From assembly GCA_003566395.1 (NCBI GenBank), contig PXDL01000391.1:1-13135 (forward strand): a stretch of 13,135 bases of DNA, in the 5' to 3' direction. A model generated the notes under the pieces. It made no database searches and was not told where the DNA came from. It worked only from the letters and a program-made list of their open reading frames with translations. Shown in pieces: positions 5,475 to 12,788 of the stretch (within the stretch, counting starts at the first letter, position 1; each line of letters begins with the position of its first letter). This stretch comes from Balneolia bacterium. GTDB lineage: Bacteria > Bacteroidota > Rhodothermia > Balneolales > Cyclonatronaceae. Made by a program: the position numbers and the translations under genes.

Positions 5475-7190
5475 ATGTCGTTCCGATGGAATTTTGTCCA
5501 GCCGGAAGATACAACCGCTGTATCCCAGTTACAGGATGCTCTCGGTGTATCTCCCATTATTGCCCGCCTTCTTGCGCTAAGAGGAATTCACTCCTTCAGC
5601 GAGGCTAAATCCTTTTTCAGGCCTACCCGTCAGCTTATTTACGATCCCTTTCTTATGAAAGACATGGACAAAGCCGCTTCGAGGCTTGCAACAGCCGTCC
5701 GTGCCCATGAGAAAGTTCTTGTTTACGGCGATTACGACGTTGACGGCACCACCGCCACATCCATAGTTTATCTGTTCCTGAAACAATTCGGCCTGGAGAT
5801 CAACTATTTTATTCCTCACCGATTTAAAGACGGATACGGACTTTCTCAGGAGGGAATAGATAAAGCCGCAGAATTCGGGGCAAGCCTTATAGTTTCCGTG
5901 GATTGCGGGATTACAGCTATTGATGAAGCCCTGTATGCCCGTGAAAAAGGCATGGACCTTATCATTTGTGATCACCATAACGCCGGGGAGCACATCCCCG
6001 AAGCCTTTGCCGTTCTTGACCCGAAAAGACCCGGCTGCACCTATCCCTTCGACGGCTTATCAGGTGCCGGCGTAGCTTATAAACTGATTCAGGCCACTCT
6101 GCGCGAGCTCGGTCTGGACGAAGAAAACGCCCATCAGTATCTCGACCTGGTAGCCGTTTCAATTGCATCGGATATTGTGCCGCTCGTTGATGAAAACCGC
6201 GTGCTAATGTATGAAGGCCTGAAGCTGCTAACACAACAGCCGCGAATCGGTATTCGGGCATTGGCCAACCTGATTCGGCTGGATATCAGCAGTGTTTCCA
6301 CTTCGCAAATTGTATTTTCGCTGGGGCCGCGCATCAACGCCGCCGGGCGGATGGGCGATGCAGGCCTTGCCGTTGAGCTACTCATCGCCGACAACGAGGC
6401 TGATGCTGCTGCAAGGGCAACCGAGCTTGAGACGATAAATAAAAAGCGCCGGCAGACCGATACCGAAACCATGAAACGTGCCGTAAGCCTGGTGGAAAAC
6501 AAGATGAATGTGGACAAGCTGTCGTGCGTGGTACTTCACCATGACGATTGGCATCTCGGCGTTATCGGAATCGTCGCTTCCCGCCTTGTTGACCTCTACT
6601 GCCGGCCCACCGTTATGCTAAGCACGGTTGACGGCCAAATTAAAGGATCGGCCCGAAGCATAAAGGGATTCAATATTTATAATGCTTTGAAGCAGTGCGA
6701 CGACCTGCTCCTTCAGTTCGGCGGCCATGAATTCGCGGCCGGACTTACGATGGAGCACCAAAACCTGGAAGCGTTCAGAGAAAGGCTGAATGAAGTTATC
6801 GACGGTGATTTATGTGATGAAGACTTCCACCCCGAGCTCACCGTTGACTGTGAACTCGACCTCAATGAAGTGGATCTGAAATTCTGGAAAGTTCTGAGCC
6901 AGTTTGAACCCTTCGGTCCCGAAAACCTTCGGCCGGTTTTTGTGAGCAGGGGACTTCAGGTTCAGGGCACTCCCAGCGTGGTCGGAAACGGACATCTCAA
7001 AATGAAAGTGACCCAGAACGGTTCCCAGCCGTTTGAAGTAATCGGGTTTAATATGCACGAGCACTTACCTTTGGTTCGATCAAGTAACGGACAGGGCATA
7101 GATATTGCCTACGTGCTTGAAGAGAACACCTGGAACCGCCGGAAATCAATTCAAATCAGGCTGAAGGATGTTGTGGCGCACGTTTCGTAG
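5475..7190 (+). CDS. recJ: Single-stranded-DNA-specific 5'-3' exonuclease RecJ
   Basis: This 571-residue DHH-family nuclease degrades single-stranded DNA from 5' ends in recombinational repair, base excision and mismatch repair. All catalytic motifs are present: DYDVDG (86-91), SVDCG with D143, CDHHN (D166, H167, H168), SGAGVAYK (196-203) and SIASD with D233, which correspond to the Mn-binding residues of other RecJ proteins. GPRINAAGRMG (284-294), the DHHA1 motifs GVIGIVASRL (362-371) and GSARS (391-395), GGHEFAAG (416-423) and the OB-fold start FEPFGPENLRPVF (477-489) follow. I chose the ATG at 5475 because family N-termini begin about where MSFRWNFVQPED does. A TTG at 5412 would add 21 atypical residues. 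The protein is a full-length single unit, without the C-terminal extension seen in some bacteria. dps follows 98 bp downstream on the same strand. Confidence 0.96.
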   Translation: MSFRWNFVQPEDTTAVSQLQDALGVSPIIARLLALRGIHSFSEAKSFFRPTRQLIYDPFLMKDMDKAASRLATAVRAHEKVLVYGDYDVDGTTATSIVYLFLKQFGLEINYFIPHRFKDGYGLSQEGIDKAAEFGASLIVSVDCGITAIDEALYAREKGMDLIICDHHNAGEHIPEAFAVLDPKRPGCTYPFDGLSGAGVAYKLIQATLRELGLDEENAHQYLDLVAVSIASDIVPLVDENRVLMYEGLKLLTQQPRIGIRALANLIRLDISSVSTSQIVFSLGPRINAAGRMGDAGLAVELLIADNEADAAARATELETINKKRRQTDTETMKRAVSLVENKMNVDKLSCVVLHHDDWHLGVIGIVASRLVDLYCRPTVMLSTVDGQIKGSARSIKGFNIYNALKQCDDLLLQFGGHEFAAGLTMEHQNLEAFRERLNEVIDGDLCDEDFHPELTVDCELDLNEVDLKFWKVLSQFEPFGPENLRPVFVSRGLQVQGTPSVVGNGHLKMKVTQNGSQPFEVIGFNMHEHLPLVRSSNGQGIDIAYVLEENTWNRRKSIQIRLKDVVAHVS

Positions 7191-7219
7191 CAACAGCCTC
7201 TGATTTTCCGGAATTTGTA

Positions 7220-7240
7220 AACGCAAGACCGTATTGCGTT
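7220..7240. repeat. Inverted repeat between recJ and dps
   Basis: AACGCAA and TTGCGTT form a 7-bp stem around a 7-base spacer. It lies 29 bp after the recJ stop and 48 bp before the dps ATG. No T-run follows, so it fits an operator for dps at least as well as a weak recJ terminator. Confidence 0.4.
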
Positions 7241-7275
7241 GTTCATCATAGCAGATAATATTACATCAACACACT

Positions 7276-7282
7276 AAAGGAG
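7276..7282 (+). promoter_or_regulatory. Strong Shine-Dalgarno of dps
   Basis: AAAGGAG stands six bases before the dps ATG. It is the only textbook Shine-Dalgarno in the window, where most starts have none, and it suggests high translation of dps. Confidence 0.8.
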
Positions 7283-7288
7283 ATTATT

Positions 7289-7780
7289 ATGGAGATCAAA
7301 AAAGAGAAGAAAACGCATATCGATATTGGAATCAGTGAAGATCATCGTCAAAAAATTTCTGACGGATTGAGCAAAACCCTTGCCGACACTTATATGCTCT
7401 ATCTGAAAACCCACAACTATCACTGGAATGTAACCGGGCCTCATTTCCATTCGCTACATGCCATGTTTGAAGAGCAGTACACCGACCTCGCAGCCGCCGT
7501 TGACGATATAGCCGAACGGATACGTGCACTTGGTTTCTACGCTCCCGGAAGCTTCAAAAAATTTTCCAAACTATCTCAGGTTAAGGAAGAAGATGAAGTA
7601 CCCGATGCCATGACTATGGTTGAGCGCTTGGTTCATGCCAACGAGCAGGTACTGCAATCGGCCAGAGAAGTGCTTCCCGCCTGTGAGGAAGGAGGCGATG
7701 AAGCCACCCTCGACCTGCTCACACAGCGGCTGCATGTGCATTCCAAAGTAGCCTGGATGCTCCGAAGCACCATCAGCTAA
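7289..7780 (+). CDS. dps: Dps-family ferritin-like DNA-protection protein
   Basis: This 163-residue protein is a mini-ferritin that assembles into 12-subunit shells, oxidises Fe(II) mainly with peroxide and stores the iron, so protecting DNA under oxidative or starvation stress. The inter-subunit ferroxidase site is intact: NYHWNVTGPHFHSLHAMFEE supplies H45, H57 and E61, and AAAVDDIAERIRALG supplies D72 and E76. The spacing equals that of E. coli Dps residues 51, 63, 67, 78 and 82. The four-helix bundle occupies about residues 20-163. The N-terminus MEIKKEKKTH is lysine-rich, which in some Dps proteins gives DNA binding, but direct binding here is inference. The start is fixed by a strong Shine-Dalgarno. 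It lies between recJ and a tRNA gene, all on the same strand, with no obvious terminator directly after it, so read-through into the tRNA transcript is possible. Confidence 0.95.
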   Translation: MEIKKEKKTHIDIGISEDHRQKISDGLSKTLADTYMLYLKTHNYHWNVTGPHFHSLHAMFEEQYTDLAAAVDDIAERIRALGFYAPGSFKKFSKLSQVKEEDEVPDAMTMVERLVHANEQVLQSAREVLPACEEGGDEATLDLLTQRLHVHSKVAWMLRSTIS

Positions 7781-7842
7781 AATTCGAGGAAAAGAATCCG
7801 GCTGAACACGTTCTGAAGGTTTCCCCGGGTAGATATTATCCG

Positions 7843-7850
7843 TATATTTA
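7843..7850 (+). promoter_or_regulatory. Possible -7 box of the tRNA-Pro promoter
   Basis: TATATTTA is one mismatch from TAnnTTTG and ends nine bases before the tRNA 5' end. A TTTC stretch lies about 20 bp upstream (7820-7823) and could serve as an imperfect -33 element. The position is right for a tRNA promoter with a short leader. Confidence 0.35.
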
Positions 7851-7858
7851 AAGCTGTT

Positions 7859-7932
7859 CGGGATGTGGCTCAGCCCGGTAGAGCACACGCCTGGGGGGCG
7901 TGGGGTCGCAGGTTCAAATCCTGTCATCCCGA
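7859..7932 (+). tRNA. tRNA-Pro(GGG)
   Basis: The sequence folds as a full 74-nt cloverleaf. The acceptor arm CGGGATG pairs with CATCCCG, the D stem GCTC with GAGC, and the anticodon stem CACGC with GCGTG around the loop CTGGGGG. The T stem GCAGG pairs with CCTGT (one G-U pair) around TTCAAAT. The anticodon GGG (7893-7895) reads proline CCC and CCU codons, and G follows it at position 37 as usual for tRNA-Pro. The discriminator base is A. The 3' CCA is not encoded and must be added by the CCA-adding enzyme. Confidence 0.97.
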
Positions 7933-7942
7933 CACTTTATAC

Positions 7943-7978
7943 AAGCCGTTCTGTTTTTTAAGCAGGACGGCTTTTTTT
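7943..7978 (+). terminator. Rho-independent terminator after tRNA-Pro
   Basis: AAGCCGTTCTG pairs with CAGGACGGCTT in an 11-bp stem with one U-G wobble, followed by seven T residues (7972-7978). It lies 10 bp after the tRNA and would end the tRNA transcript and any dps read-through. Confidence 0.92.
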
Positions 7979-8325
7979 ATTTGCTCCTGCCGTTATCAGC
8001 TTTGCCTAATAACATCAATGAGAACAAGCCGCTACTTTATTTTGTCCTGCAAATCCGTTAACATAGGTTTATGCGCTTTACCTGAAACGACATGTCTCGT
8101 ATCATCCGGAATTTAATCTGTACGAACCGGATGGGCAGTACCACAGTTCACTTGGGCTTTCGAAAACCGGACAGTATTCGAAGCACCCGGAAATACCAGC
8201 CGGTGGTTTGATTTATATGAATGACATATACTCTAAAACCAGCGATCCGCTGTCTTTTTGATAAGCAAAACCCATACATAATCCGAATTAACCGGACAGT
8301 ACCACCCGGATAGCTTTTTGAGGCC
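7979..8325. other. Intergenic region with three CCGG-ACAGTA-type motifs
   Basis: No gene is credible in these 347 bp. A related motif occurs three times: AACCGGATGGGCAGTACCAC (8125-8144), AACCGGACAGTA followed by CACCCGG (8165-8190) and AACCGGACAGTACCACCCGG (8290-8309). The last copy lies 16 bp before the lipoprotein ATG. Reading frames across the area on either strand show no family resemblance. Confidence 0.5.
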
Positions 8326-9192
8326 ATGAAACGTACCCTCTTTTTCCTGCTTCTCATTCCTCTCGTGTACGGCTGCTCATCTTCTGATCAGTCGGCGACA
8401 TCTTCACGGAGCTCCGGTCCTGCAGTGAGTACATTGTTCCAGATGAATTATGAGCTTCGCGAAGACTGGATCATCGAATACTATCAGTTTCACAATGTCT
8501 CTTTCAGAAATCCTAACGCTCCGTTCGGGTATGCCTTGTATATTTTCCCGGACAACCTGTACTACGTTGTGATACTCCGGAATTCTCAGGATTTCAAATC
8601 AAGACCTTACGACAAACGTCTGCTCACAAGATCTTACATCACGCCGATTGAAATGCGCCGGACCGAAATTTATTTTGAACGCGCCGAATTTGATAAACTT
8701 CCGGCCGTCCTTCCGGTGGATGAAGATGATCAGGAAGAGTGCCGAAAGGATGCACCAACCGTGCGTATCGGGTACGACGATGATTCGAACGGCAAGCCAT
8801 ATATTACCCGTGTAACCAGTTACAGTGGTTGTAATTCGGATGCGCTTCCCGAAGAATTTTACCGGCTTCAAAACTATCTCGCGAACCTTTTCGCCCAGCT
8901 TCGCGTTCGCCAAAACGTGTCTCCTGAAGCAGATTTTGAAGACGCAATTGCCCAGATAGAGGCCGCCATCGACACAACTTTCATGCAGCCTCAAAACAGA
9001 TTCCCGGATCCTGATGATCTAATCGAGGAACACTTTCCCGACGAGATGGAAACCACCCAAGATGAGCAGCCCGATCAGGAAGAGCAGAACGATACAGAAT
9101 CAGAGAAAGAGACAGAATCAGAATCTCCTAAAGAAGAATCCTCTGAAGGAGAAGAAGAGGAAGTGGAAAATAGTGAGGAGATCGATCCCTGA
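8326..9192 (+). CDS. Putative outer-membrane lipoprotein with acidic C-terminal tail
   Basis: I do not recognise the family of this 288-residue protein. It begins with a lipoprotein signal peptide: basic KR, the hydrophobic stretch LFFLLLIPLV, then VYGC, so C17 would be lipidated after cleavage. SSSDQ follows, and a Ser/Thr-rich linker reaches about residue 30. The central part (about 36-220) looks like a beta-rich globular domain with many aromatic residues (YALYIFPDNLYYVVIL, 69-84) and just two further cysteines, C139 and C169, which could form a disulfide. The last 60 or so residues (about 227-288) are strikingly acidic and low in complexity, dominated by Glu, Asp, Gln and Ser. In such a tail one expects disorder, and possibly cation binding. 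A GAGG lies only two bases from the ATG, too close for a normal Shine-Dalgarno. Lipid attachment is well supported. The role is unknown. Confidence 0.8.
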   Translation: MKRTLFFLLLIPLVYGCSSSDQSATSSRSSGPAVSTLFQMNYELREDWIIEYYQFHNVSFRNPNAPFGYALYIFPDNLYYVVILRNSQDFKSRPYDKRLLTRSYITPIEMRRTEIYFERAEFDKLPAVLPVDEDDQEECRKDAPTVRIGYDDDSNGKPYITRVTSYSGCNSDALPEEFYRLQNYLANLFAQLRVRQNVSPEADFEDAIAQIEAAIDTTFMQPQNRFPDPDDLIEEHFPDEMETTQDEQPDQEEQNDTESEKETESESPKEESSEGEEEEVENSEEIDP

Positions 9193-9220
9193 AATTACAT
9201 TCCGGGCAGAGTCTCAGTTC

Positions 9221-9335
9221 AGGTTACAGTGAACAGTATCAGTTGTCAGTCTGATGAAATAAAAACTTTAGCCGGAGCTTGCTATCTGACTGATTTTCTT
9301 TGTGAGAATCATTCAAAAGTGGGAGCAAAGCGACC
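9221..9335 (-). repeat. Dispersed intergenic repeat, copy B (inverted relative to copy A)
   Basis: Read on the minus strand this segment matches 3206-3366. It begins GGTCGCTTTGCTCCCA, includes TTTTGAATGATT, CAAGCTCCGGCTAAAG and TCAGACTGACAACTGATACTG-like sequence, and ends near CACTGTAAC. It lacks the duplicated TTTTGAAT block of copy A and has only one 13-bp unit. It lies between the lipoprotein gene and the terminator of the Y1-transposase-like gene. Confidence 0.8.
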
Positions 9336-9337
9336 AT

Positions 9338-9373
9338 AAAAACGGGGACACCAACTTATAGTTGATGCCCCCG
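9338..9373 (-). terminator. Rho-independent terminator of the Y1-transposase-like gene
   Basis: Positions 9343-9356 and 9360-9373 pair in a 14-bp stem with a 3-nt loop. Two positions are mismatched when read on the plus strand but become G-U wobbles in minus-strand RNA, and TTTTT follows on that strand. Direction is therefore clear. It lies 35 bp after the stop at 9408. Confidence 0.88.
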
Positions 9374-9407
9374 AATTACTTCTTCTCTCTCATTGAACAA
9401 CTATCTG

Positions 9408-9962
9408 TCAGGATGCCGCAGCAACCGTATCAGGCTTAATCCAGCCGAAGTAAGCCTGATGAAAAATGCTGAATCTGAGCTTACCGCCGAACCAGTTCCA
9501 TACTTTCTTCTGATCGAGCAGACTTGGTCTTCCGGTGGAAAGTGCTTGATAGGATGAAAACGGATACGTCCTGTAATCGGTGGTTACAGAATATTTCTGG
9601 GGGATGGTGTGCAGATCAAAAGTGCGGTAAATGCAGTCTTTTTCGGTAAAGAGCTGCTCTGCCCGGACGTTCTCACAAATAGCCTCAACCTGACCGCTCT
9701 CAAAAATACCGGCGAGTTTGGTTCGAAGCTTTTCCGAGATATATTTCTGAAGTTCCTCTGCCGATACGGTATCGGATGCCACGGTAACGACAACGCTGAA
9801 ACGGCCCGGTATCATTACGTAGGCGCAGGTGTTCAAATGTTTTGCAAAGTAGGTTCGCCACACATTCAGAAAGGCAAATCGTTCAGCGCGTACTTTAAAT
9901 AAATCGTCGTCTCCGCCTCTGATTTGGATGTGCCAGCAACTTTCGGGATCAAGTGGTTTCAT
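9408..9962 (-). CDS. Y1/RAYT-type transposase relative lacking the HUH motif
   Basis: This 184-residue protein follows the outline of the REP-associated tyrosine transposase (Y1_Tnp) proteins common in Bacteroidota. WHIQIRGGDDDLFK (10-23) matches the usual YHIYNRG-NN--LFK start, NTCAYVMIPGRFSVVV (44-59) matches the -TYAYCLMPNHFHFLV- strand, and LHTIPQKY (117-124), YPFSSYQAL (133-141) and VWNWFGG (154-160) match the C-terminal half. The HUH motif that should read HFH reads RFS (54-56), so both metal-binding histidines are gone. The centre is also shorter and more diverged than usual. It can hardly be an active transposase, yet the frame is intact and has its own terminator. A domesticated DNA-binding protein or a recently dead gene are both possible. 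The ATG at 9960-9962 starts directly before the conserved region. No Shine-Dalgarno is visible. Confidence 0.7.
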   Translation of the reverse strand: MKPLDPESCWHIQIRGGDDDLFKVRAERFAFLNVWRTYFAKHLNTCAYVMIPGRFSVVVTVASDTVSAEELQKYISEKLRTKLAGIFESGQVEAICENVRAEQLFTEKDCIYRTFDLHTIPQKYSVTTDYRTYPFSSYQALSTGRPSLLDQKKVWNWFGGKLRFSIFHQAYFGWIKPDTVAAAS

Positions 9963-9988
9963 CTGTTTGGGTATTTTATTTTTGTTTT

Positions 9989-10056
9989 ACGCTCAAGAGT
10001 ACCCAACGCTCAAAACCTTACACTTTATTTTTATCTTTTCTTTCGGACGCTCAAAA
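9989..10056 (+). repeat. Three ACGCTCAARA direct repeats in a divergent promoter region
   Basis: ACGCTCAAGA (9989-9998), ACGCTCAAAA (10006-10015) and ACGCTCAAAA (10047-10056) lie between the divergent Y1-like and WbqC-like genes. They are spaced 17 and 41 bp start to start. They may be protein-binding sites or simple local duplication. Confidence 0.45.
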
Positions 10057-10164
10057 GAACGGTTTTGCTATGATTTCTGTAAATTTTCCAGACCGTTGCT
10101 TCACCTTAACTTCCGGTCCCTATACTTCTTCACTCCCTGTTTATAAAGCTTTCTCAGAACACAG

Positions 10165-10857
10165 ATGCTCATTGGCTGTCTCGCTCCTTCCCTAATACCC
10201 GATTTGTTACACCTTACCGCCATGCGGCATGCGCAGGCCGTCGTATATCTTTCCAACGAGCCGTTTTCCAGGAAGTCATCTTCTCACCGAATCAAGATCA
10301 GAACCCCTGACGGCGGCCAGTGGCTTGGCTTACCGGTTCGCACGGAAGACAGACGGAAACCACTTAGAGATGTTCGTATCGACCCTTCTGAGGACTGGTT
10401 TTCGCACTGGCAAAAAGCACTCGATACCAATTACGGGAATAGTGTCTATTATGATTTCTACCGCCCGGAAATCATGAATGACCTGATGCAGGCCGGAGAA
10501 TATGAGCTTTTGCAGGACATCATTCTTCATCTTCACAATCGGCTGTACGCCTATCTTGAGCTTGATGCCGAAACAACCGGAAAAATCGAATGGCTCGAAA
10601 CGGAAGCATTCAGCCGGTGGGTACAGTCTGTTGATGAACCCCAGATTATGATTGAAGAACGGGGACGATATTACCGGAAGCCGGGCGCTATAGACGGCGC
10701 TCTGATTCGTGAATGCTCAGGGTCTGTTCCCGAGTATCGCCAGCAATTCAGCGGTTTTGAACCGGGATGCTGTCTTTACGATCTGCTGTTTCAATACGGG
10801 CCACAGTATTTTGAGGTCACCGATGCCATCACCCTGAATATACAGGCCGGAAATTAA
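10165..10857 (+). CDS. WbqC-like family protein
   Basis: This 230-residue protein resembles WbqC-like proteins, a family often found in polysaccharide gene clusters of Bacteroidota and others but without a well-settled activity. The family signature is visible: FSRKSSSHRIKIRTPDGGQW (34-53) matches the usual Q-W-NR-KI-TPNG-QWL region, LGLPV (54-58) follows, then LRDVRIDPSEDWFSHWQKAL (67-86) and NYGNSVYYDFY (89-99). The C-terminus CCLYDLLFQYGPQ matches the common LSILDLLFNLGP. No signal peptide is convincing, so it is probably cytosolic. The start at ATG 10165 gives an N-terminus (LAPSLIPDLLHL) that fits the family. MRHAQ at 10222 is a less likely alternative. No polysaccharide genes are nearby. 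Its stop TAA overlaps the dxs stop in TTAA. Confidence 0.75.
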   Translation: MLIGCLAPSLIPDLLHLTAMRHAQAVVYLSNEPFSRKSSSHRIKIRTPDGGQWLGLPVRTEDRRKPLRDVRIDPSEDWFSHWQKALDTNYGNSVYYDFYRPEIMNDLMQAGEYELLQDIILHLHNRLYAYLELDAETTGKIEWLETEAFSRWVQSVDEPQIMIEERGRYYRKPGAIDGALIRECSGSVPEYRQQFSGFEPGCCLYDLLFQYGPQYFEVTDAITLNIQAGN

Positions 10858-12788
10858 TGACGCCCAACGGGCTGCGGGGTTGAAGGCACGAGCGCTTTAA
10901 CGCGATTCACTATACTTCCCGCGTCTATGCCTACCTCTTTGTACAATTCCTGCTGAGTTCCGTGTTCTACAAGCCTGTCCGGTGTTCCGAGGATCGTCAT
11001 GCGAACGCGATGCGGTTGTTCTGCCAGGTACTCGGCTATGGCGCTTCCGAATCCGCCCTGTTTTACGCCGTCTTCCAGCGTGATGATATGGTCGTATTCA
11101 AGGGCAACCATGTCAATCATTTCGGTATCCAGAGGTTTCACAAAACGCATGTTGTAGTGGCCGATTTCGATTCCGGCTTTACTTAATTCTTCTGCGGCCT
11201 CAATCACATGATTTCCCACAACGCCGTAGGACAGTACTGCTACCGATGTACCTTTGCGGATACATTCGCCTTTCCCCAACTCCATTTCGGTGAAACCCTC
11301 CTGCACCGGCATTCCGGTAGCTTTCCCCCTTGGATAACGAATGCCGAAGGAGCGGTCGGTATGGCAGGTTGCAGTAAAGAGCATATCCCGGAGCTCCTGC
11401 TCGTTCATGGGTGCGCAAAGTACCATATTCGGCAGGCAACGCATATAGGCGATATCATAAAGCCCGTGGTGAGTCGGCCCGTCGGCGCCCACAAGTCCGG
11501 CGCGGTCCATGCAAAATACGACCGGTAATTGTTGAATCGCTACGTCATGGATAACCTGATCATAGCCGCGCTGCAGAAAAGTTGAATAGATACCGGCGAA
11601 GGGAATTTTACCCTCTGTGGCCATCCCGGCCGCAAAAGTGACGGCGTGCTGTTCGGCTATGCCCACATCAAAACAGCGATCCGGCATTTCTTTCATCATT
11701 TTGAGAAGTCCGGTTCCGCTCGGCATGGCCGGAGTTACGGCTACGACGCGTTCATCCTGTTTGGCAAGTTCAATTACTGCATCGGCAAACACATCCTGAT
11801 ATTTCGGGACGGACGGGCCGGCTTTTTTAACCAACAGAGATTTGCCCGTAATTTTATCGAACGGGCTGCCTTGAGCATGCCATTTTACCTGATCTTTTTC
11901 AGCCGGGGCGAATCCTTTCCCTTTCACGGTTACAATATGAAGCAGTTTGGGACCGGGAATCCGCTTGAGGTCTTCAAGATTGCGAACCAGCCCTTTCACA
12001 TTATGCCCGTCAACCGGACCATAATATTTGAAGCCGAGCGCCCTGAAAAGTCCGCCGGGGGTCAGGGCCGAAGTGAGGGCCGACTCCATGCGTGAGGCTA
12101 CTTTTCGCATTTTATCACCGGCCGAACGGAAATGGCCGAGCATGTCGTAAACCTCATCACGTATCTTGTTAAAGGTTTGCGATGTGGTGATGTCGGCCAG
12201 ATACTCTTTCAATGCCCCTACGTTGGGATCGATCGACATATTATTGTCGTTGAGAATCACCGTAATATTGTTGGGAAGGCTTCCGGCATTATTAAGAGCT
12301 TCAAATGCGATTCCGCCCGTCATGGCGCCGTCGCCGATAACGGAAATCACATTCCGGTTTTCACCCTTCATATCACTTGCTACGGCCATACCCAGGCCGG
12401 CCGATATAGAGGTAGAGGAATGACCTACGCCGAACGAGTCATACGGACTTTCGCTCCGCTTTGGAAAGCCGGAAAGACCCTTGTATTTACGATTGGTATG
12501 AAAACTATCCCGGCGCCCGGTCAGAATTTTGTGGCCGTAAGCCTGATGCCCCACGTCCCATACAAGCCGGTCTTCCGGGGTATTGAGCACATAATGAAGC
12601 GCAACCGTAAGCTCTACAACACCCAGGCTTGCCCCGAAATGTCCGCCGTGCACCGATACCATATCGATAATATAATCCCGCAGCTCGAAGCAAACGTCAT
12701 TAAGCTGATCGGGGGAAAGTTTTTTCAGATCGGATGGGCTGTTGATCTGATCCAGCAGCGGGCCGGCTTTAATTTCTGTTGTCTTCAT
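10854..12788 (-). CDS. dxs: 1-deoxy-D-xylulose-5-phosphate synthase
   Basis: This 644-residue thiamine-diphosphate enzyme condenses pyruvate and glyceraldehyde 3-phosphate to DXP, the first step of the MEP pathway to isoprenoids and a branch to thiamine and pyridoxal. The protein is full length. It shows SVHGGHFGASLGVVELTVAL with H50, WDVGHQAYGHKILTGR (77-92), SFGVGHSSTSISAGLGMA (118-135), the ThDP/Mg motif GDGAMTGG ending in NN (152-167), and NDNNMSI (180-186). The catalytic glutamate E379 lies in DVGIAEQHAVTFAAG, and DRAGLVGADGPTHHG (428-442) follows. A C-terminal transketolase domain with TLEDGVKQGGFGSA completes it. The start is the ATG at 12786-12788, which overlaps the xseB stop in ATGA, so the two genes are an operon and translation is probably coupled. 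No Shine-Dalgarno is needed or seen. Confidence 0.97.
   Translation of the reverse strand: MKTTEIKAGPLLDQINSPSDLKKLSPDQLNDVCFELRDYIIDMVSVHGGHFGASLGVVELTVALHYVLNTPEDRLVWDVGHQAYGHKILTGRRDSFHTNRKYKGLSGFPKRSESPYDSFGVGHSSTSISAGLGMAVASDMKGENRNVISVIGDGAMTGGIAFEALNNAGSLPNNITVILNDNNMSIDPNVGALKEYLADITTSQTFNKIRDEVYDMLGHFRSAGDKMRKVASRMESALTSALTPGGLFRALGFKYYGPVDGHNVKGLVRNLEDLKRIPGPKLLHIVTVKGKGFAPAEKDQVKWHAQGSPFDKITGKSLLVKKAGPSVPKYQDVFADAVIELAKQDERVVAVTPAMPSGTGLLKMMKEMPDRCFDVGIAEQHAVTFAAGMATEGKIPFAGIYSTFLQRGYDQVIHDVAIQQLPVVFCMDRAGLVGADGPTHHGLYDIAYMRCLPNMVLCAPMNEQELRDMLFTATCHTDRSFGIRYPRGKATGMPVQEGFTEMELGKGECIRKGTSVAVLSYGVVGNHVIEAAEELSKAGIEIGHYNMRFVKPLDTEMIDMVALEYDHIITLEDGVKQGGFGSAIAEYLAEQPHRVRMTILGTPDRLVEHGTQQELYKEVGIDAGSIVNRVKALVPSTPQPVGRH

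Noticed and set aside
7571..7927. Minus-strand reading frame beginning MTGFEPATPRPPGV
   Set aside because: This is the well-known artefact of reading a tRNA gene in antisense; it covers tRNA-Pro and dps.
7865..8116. Plus-strand reading frame of 83 codons
   Set aside because: It starts inside tRNA-Pro and runs through the terminator; no family resemblance.
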